Assembly: GCA_031292735.1 (NCBI GenBank)
Contig: JARLGP010000046.1
Location: forward strand, 1 to 5,409
From: Holophaga sp.
Lineage (GTDB): Bacteria; Acidobacteriota; Holophagae; Holophagales; Holophagaceae
DNA: 5,409 nt
Reading direction: 5' to 3'
Shown: one piece after another, positions 4,628-5,409 of the stretch
Layout of the letters: each line of letters begins with the position of its first letter
Position numbering within the stretch: position 1 is the stretch's first letter
Position numbers and translations under genes: made by a program
Notes under the pieces: generated by a model
The model's database searches: none
What the model was told of the DNA's origin: nothing
The model's input: the letters and a program-made list of their open reading frames with translations, nothing else

Positions 4628-5409
4628 ATGGTGCAACCAGCCGTTCTCCTCGGATTGGATCTCGGAGCCAGTAAAATAGTTGCGGTTGTTGCGGTGCAGG
4701 AGGAAGGCGGCGCGCTCAACGTCACCGGCGCCAGTCTGGCCAACCCCGAAGGGGGCATTCTCCGCGGCGAGATCACCGACATCAACCTGACCGTCACCGC
4801 CGTGAACCGGGCGGTGGAGGAAGCCATGCGCACCGCCGGGCAGACCCGGCTGGACGGCATCCGGGTCTCGGTGGACGGCATCCAGTTCAAGGGCGAGAAC
4901 CTGCGCGATTCCATCACCATCGCCTCGGCCGACCGGATCATCACGGTGGCCGACCGCGACCGGGTGCTGGAGCAGGCCACCAACGGCTGCAAGCTGGCCA
5001 AGGAGGAGACCGTCCTGCACCGGATCCCGCAGATGTTCCACATCAAGGGCCAGCGGGACATCCGCAACCCGGTGAACATGATCGGCGACACCCTGGAAGC
5101 CGAGGTGCGGATCATCGTGGCGCCCGGCTCGGTGCTGGAGAACATCAACCGGGCCATGCACCTGTCCAGCCTGCAGGGGGCCACCCTGATGTACTCGCCG
5201 CTGGCCTCGGCGGAGGCGGTGCTGTCCCGGGAAGACGCGGAGAACGGCGCGGTGGTGGTGGACATCGGCGACCAGCTCACCCACCTGGGGGTGTTCCTGC
5301 GCGGCACCCTGTTCCACAGCGCGGTGATCCCCATCGGCGGCATGCACTTCACCAAGGACCTGGAGATCACCAAGCACCTGGGCGGGATCGCCATGGCCGA
5401 GCGGATCAA
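4628..5409 (+). CDS. ftsA: Cell division protein FtsA, N-terminal 260 residues (runs off the window)
   Basis: FtsA is the actin-like ATPase that tethers FtsZ to the cytoplasmic membrane and recruits later division proteins. The reading frame is open to the window edge. About 260 of a usual 400-420 residues are present, and the C-terminal membrane-binding helix is missing only because the window ends. The phosphate-1 loop is GLDLGASKI (9-17). The FtsA-specific 1C (SHS2) domain spans about 80-165, with HRIPQMF (131-137) and NPVNMIGDTLEAEV (147-160). The return to the core is seen in PLASAEAVLS (191-200). The phosphate-2 segment VVVDIGDQLTH (209-219) is followed by IPIGGMHFTKDL (234-245), the standard continuation. 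The usual glycine/threonine-rich DIGGGTTD form is therefore replaced by DIGDQLTH. The first 20 codons are richer in A/T endings than the rest, common at efficiently initiated starts. ftsZ would be expected downstream. This is not a partial pseudogene: no stop or frameshift is seen. Confidence 0.94.
   Translation, partial: MVQPAVLLGLDLGASKIVAVVAVQEEGGALNVTGASLANPEGGILRGEITDINLTVTAVNRAVEEAMRTAGQTRLDGIRVSVDGIQFKGENLRDSITIASADRIITVADRDRVLEQATNGCKLAKEETVLHRIPQMFHIKGQRDIRNPVNMIGDTLEAEVRIIVAPGSVLENINRAMHLSSLQGATLMYSPLASAEAVLSREDAENGAVVVDIGDQLTHLGVFLRGTLFHSAVIPIGGMHFTKDLEITKHLGGIAMAERI

Noticed and set aside
4532..5377. Minus-strand frames of about 280 codons opposite ftsA
   Set aside because: The plus strand here encodes FtsA with intact family motifs. 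The minus-strand products are His/Gln/Val-rich or Arg/Ser-rich without motifs.

Overview
The window is high-GC bacterial chromosomal DNA, roughly 70% G+C by eye within genes and with strongly G/C-ending codons. It holds one gene on the minus strand and three division and cell-wall genes on the plus strand. The order murB-ftsQ-ftsA is the core of the dcw (division and cell wall) cluster. The short-tailed, single-pass FtsQ points towards a Gram-negative-type (diderm) bacterium. The FtsA is clearly recognisable but diverged from the proteobacterial type. I cannot name the phylum from the sequence. An Acidobacteriota-like or other deep diderm lineage is a guess only.

Layout from left to right. 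Positions 1-136 are a non-coding, lower-GC edge with small degenerate repeats and no gene I can support. Positions 137-2734 (minus) encode an 865-residue family GH31 glycoside hydrolase with a PA14-like domain inserted in its C-terminal half. It has a TTG start and probably a weak export signal. Positions 2735-2825 are a 91-bp divergent intergenic region. It carries the GH31 Shine-Dalgarno, a small inverted repeat and a -10-like hexamer just before murB. Positions 2826-3728 encode MurB (UDP-N-acetylenolpyruvoylglucosamine reductase, type II-like). Positions 3741-4535 encode FtsQ. Positions 4536-4627 are a 92-bp AT-richer gap with a candidate promoter. From 4628 to the window edge lies the first 260 codons of ftsA.

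How the genes work together: MurB makes UDP-MurNAc, the cytoplasmic peptidoglycan precursor. FtsQ is the bitopic scaffold that links the septal peptidoglycan synthase complex. FtsA is the actin-like membrane anchor for FtsZ, whose gene would be expected just beyond the right edge. The GH31 enzyme is transcribed away from this cluster and has no evident functional link to it. It looks like a carbohydrate-catabolism gene sitting at the left boundary of a dcw segment whose usual upstream members (murG, murC) are not here.

I see no mobile element, CRISPR array, RNA gene or clearly novel multi-gene system. The observations most worth checking are the PA14 insertion site in the GH31 enzyme, the altered phosphate-2 loop of FtsA, and the unusual initiation regions of the GH31 and murB genes.
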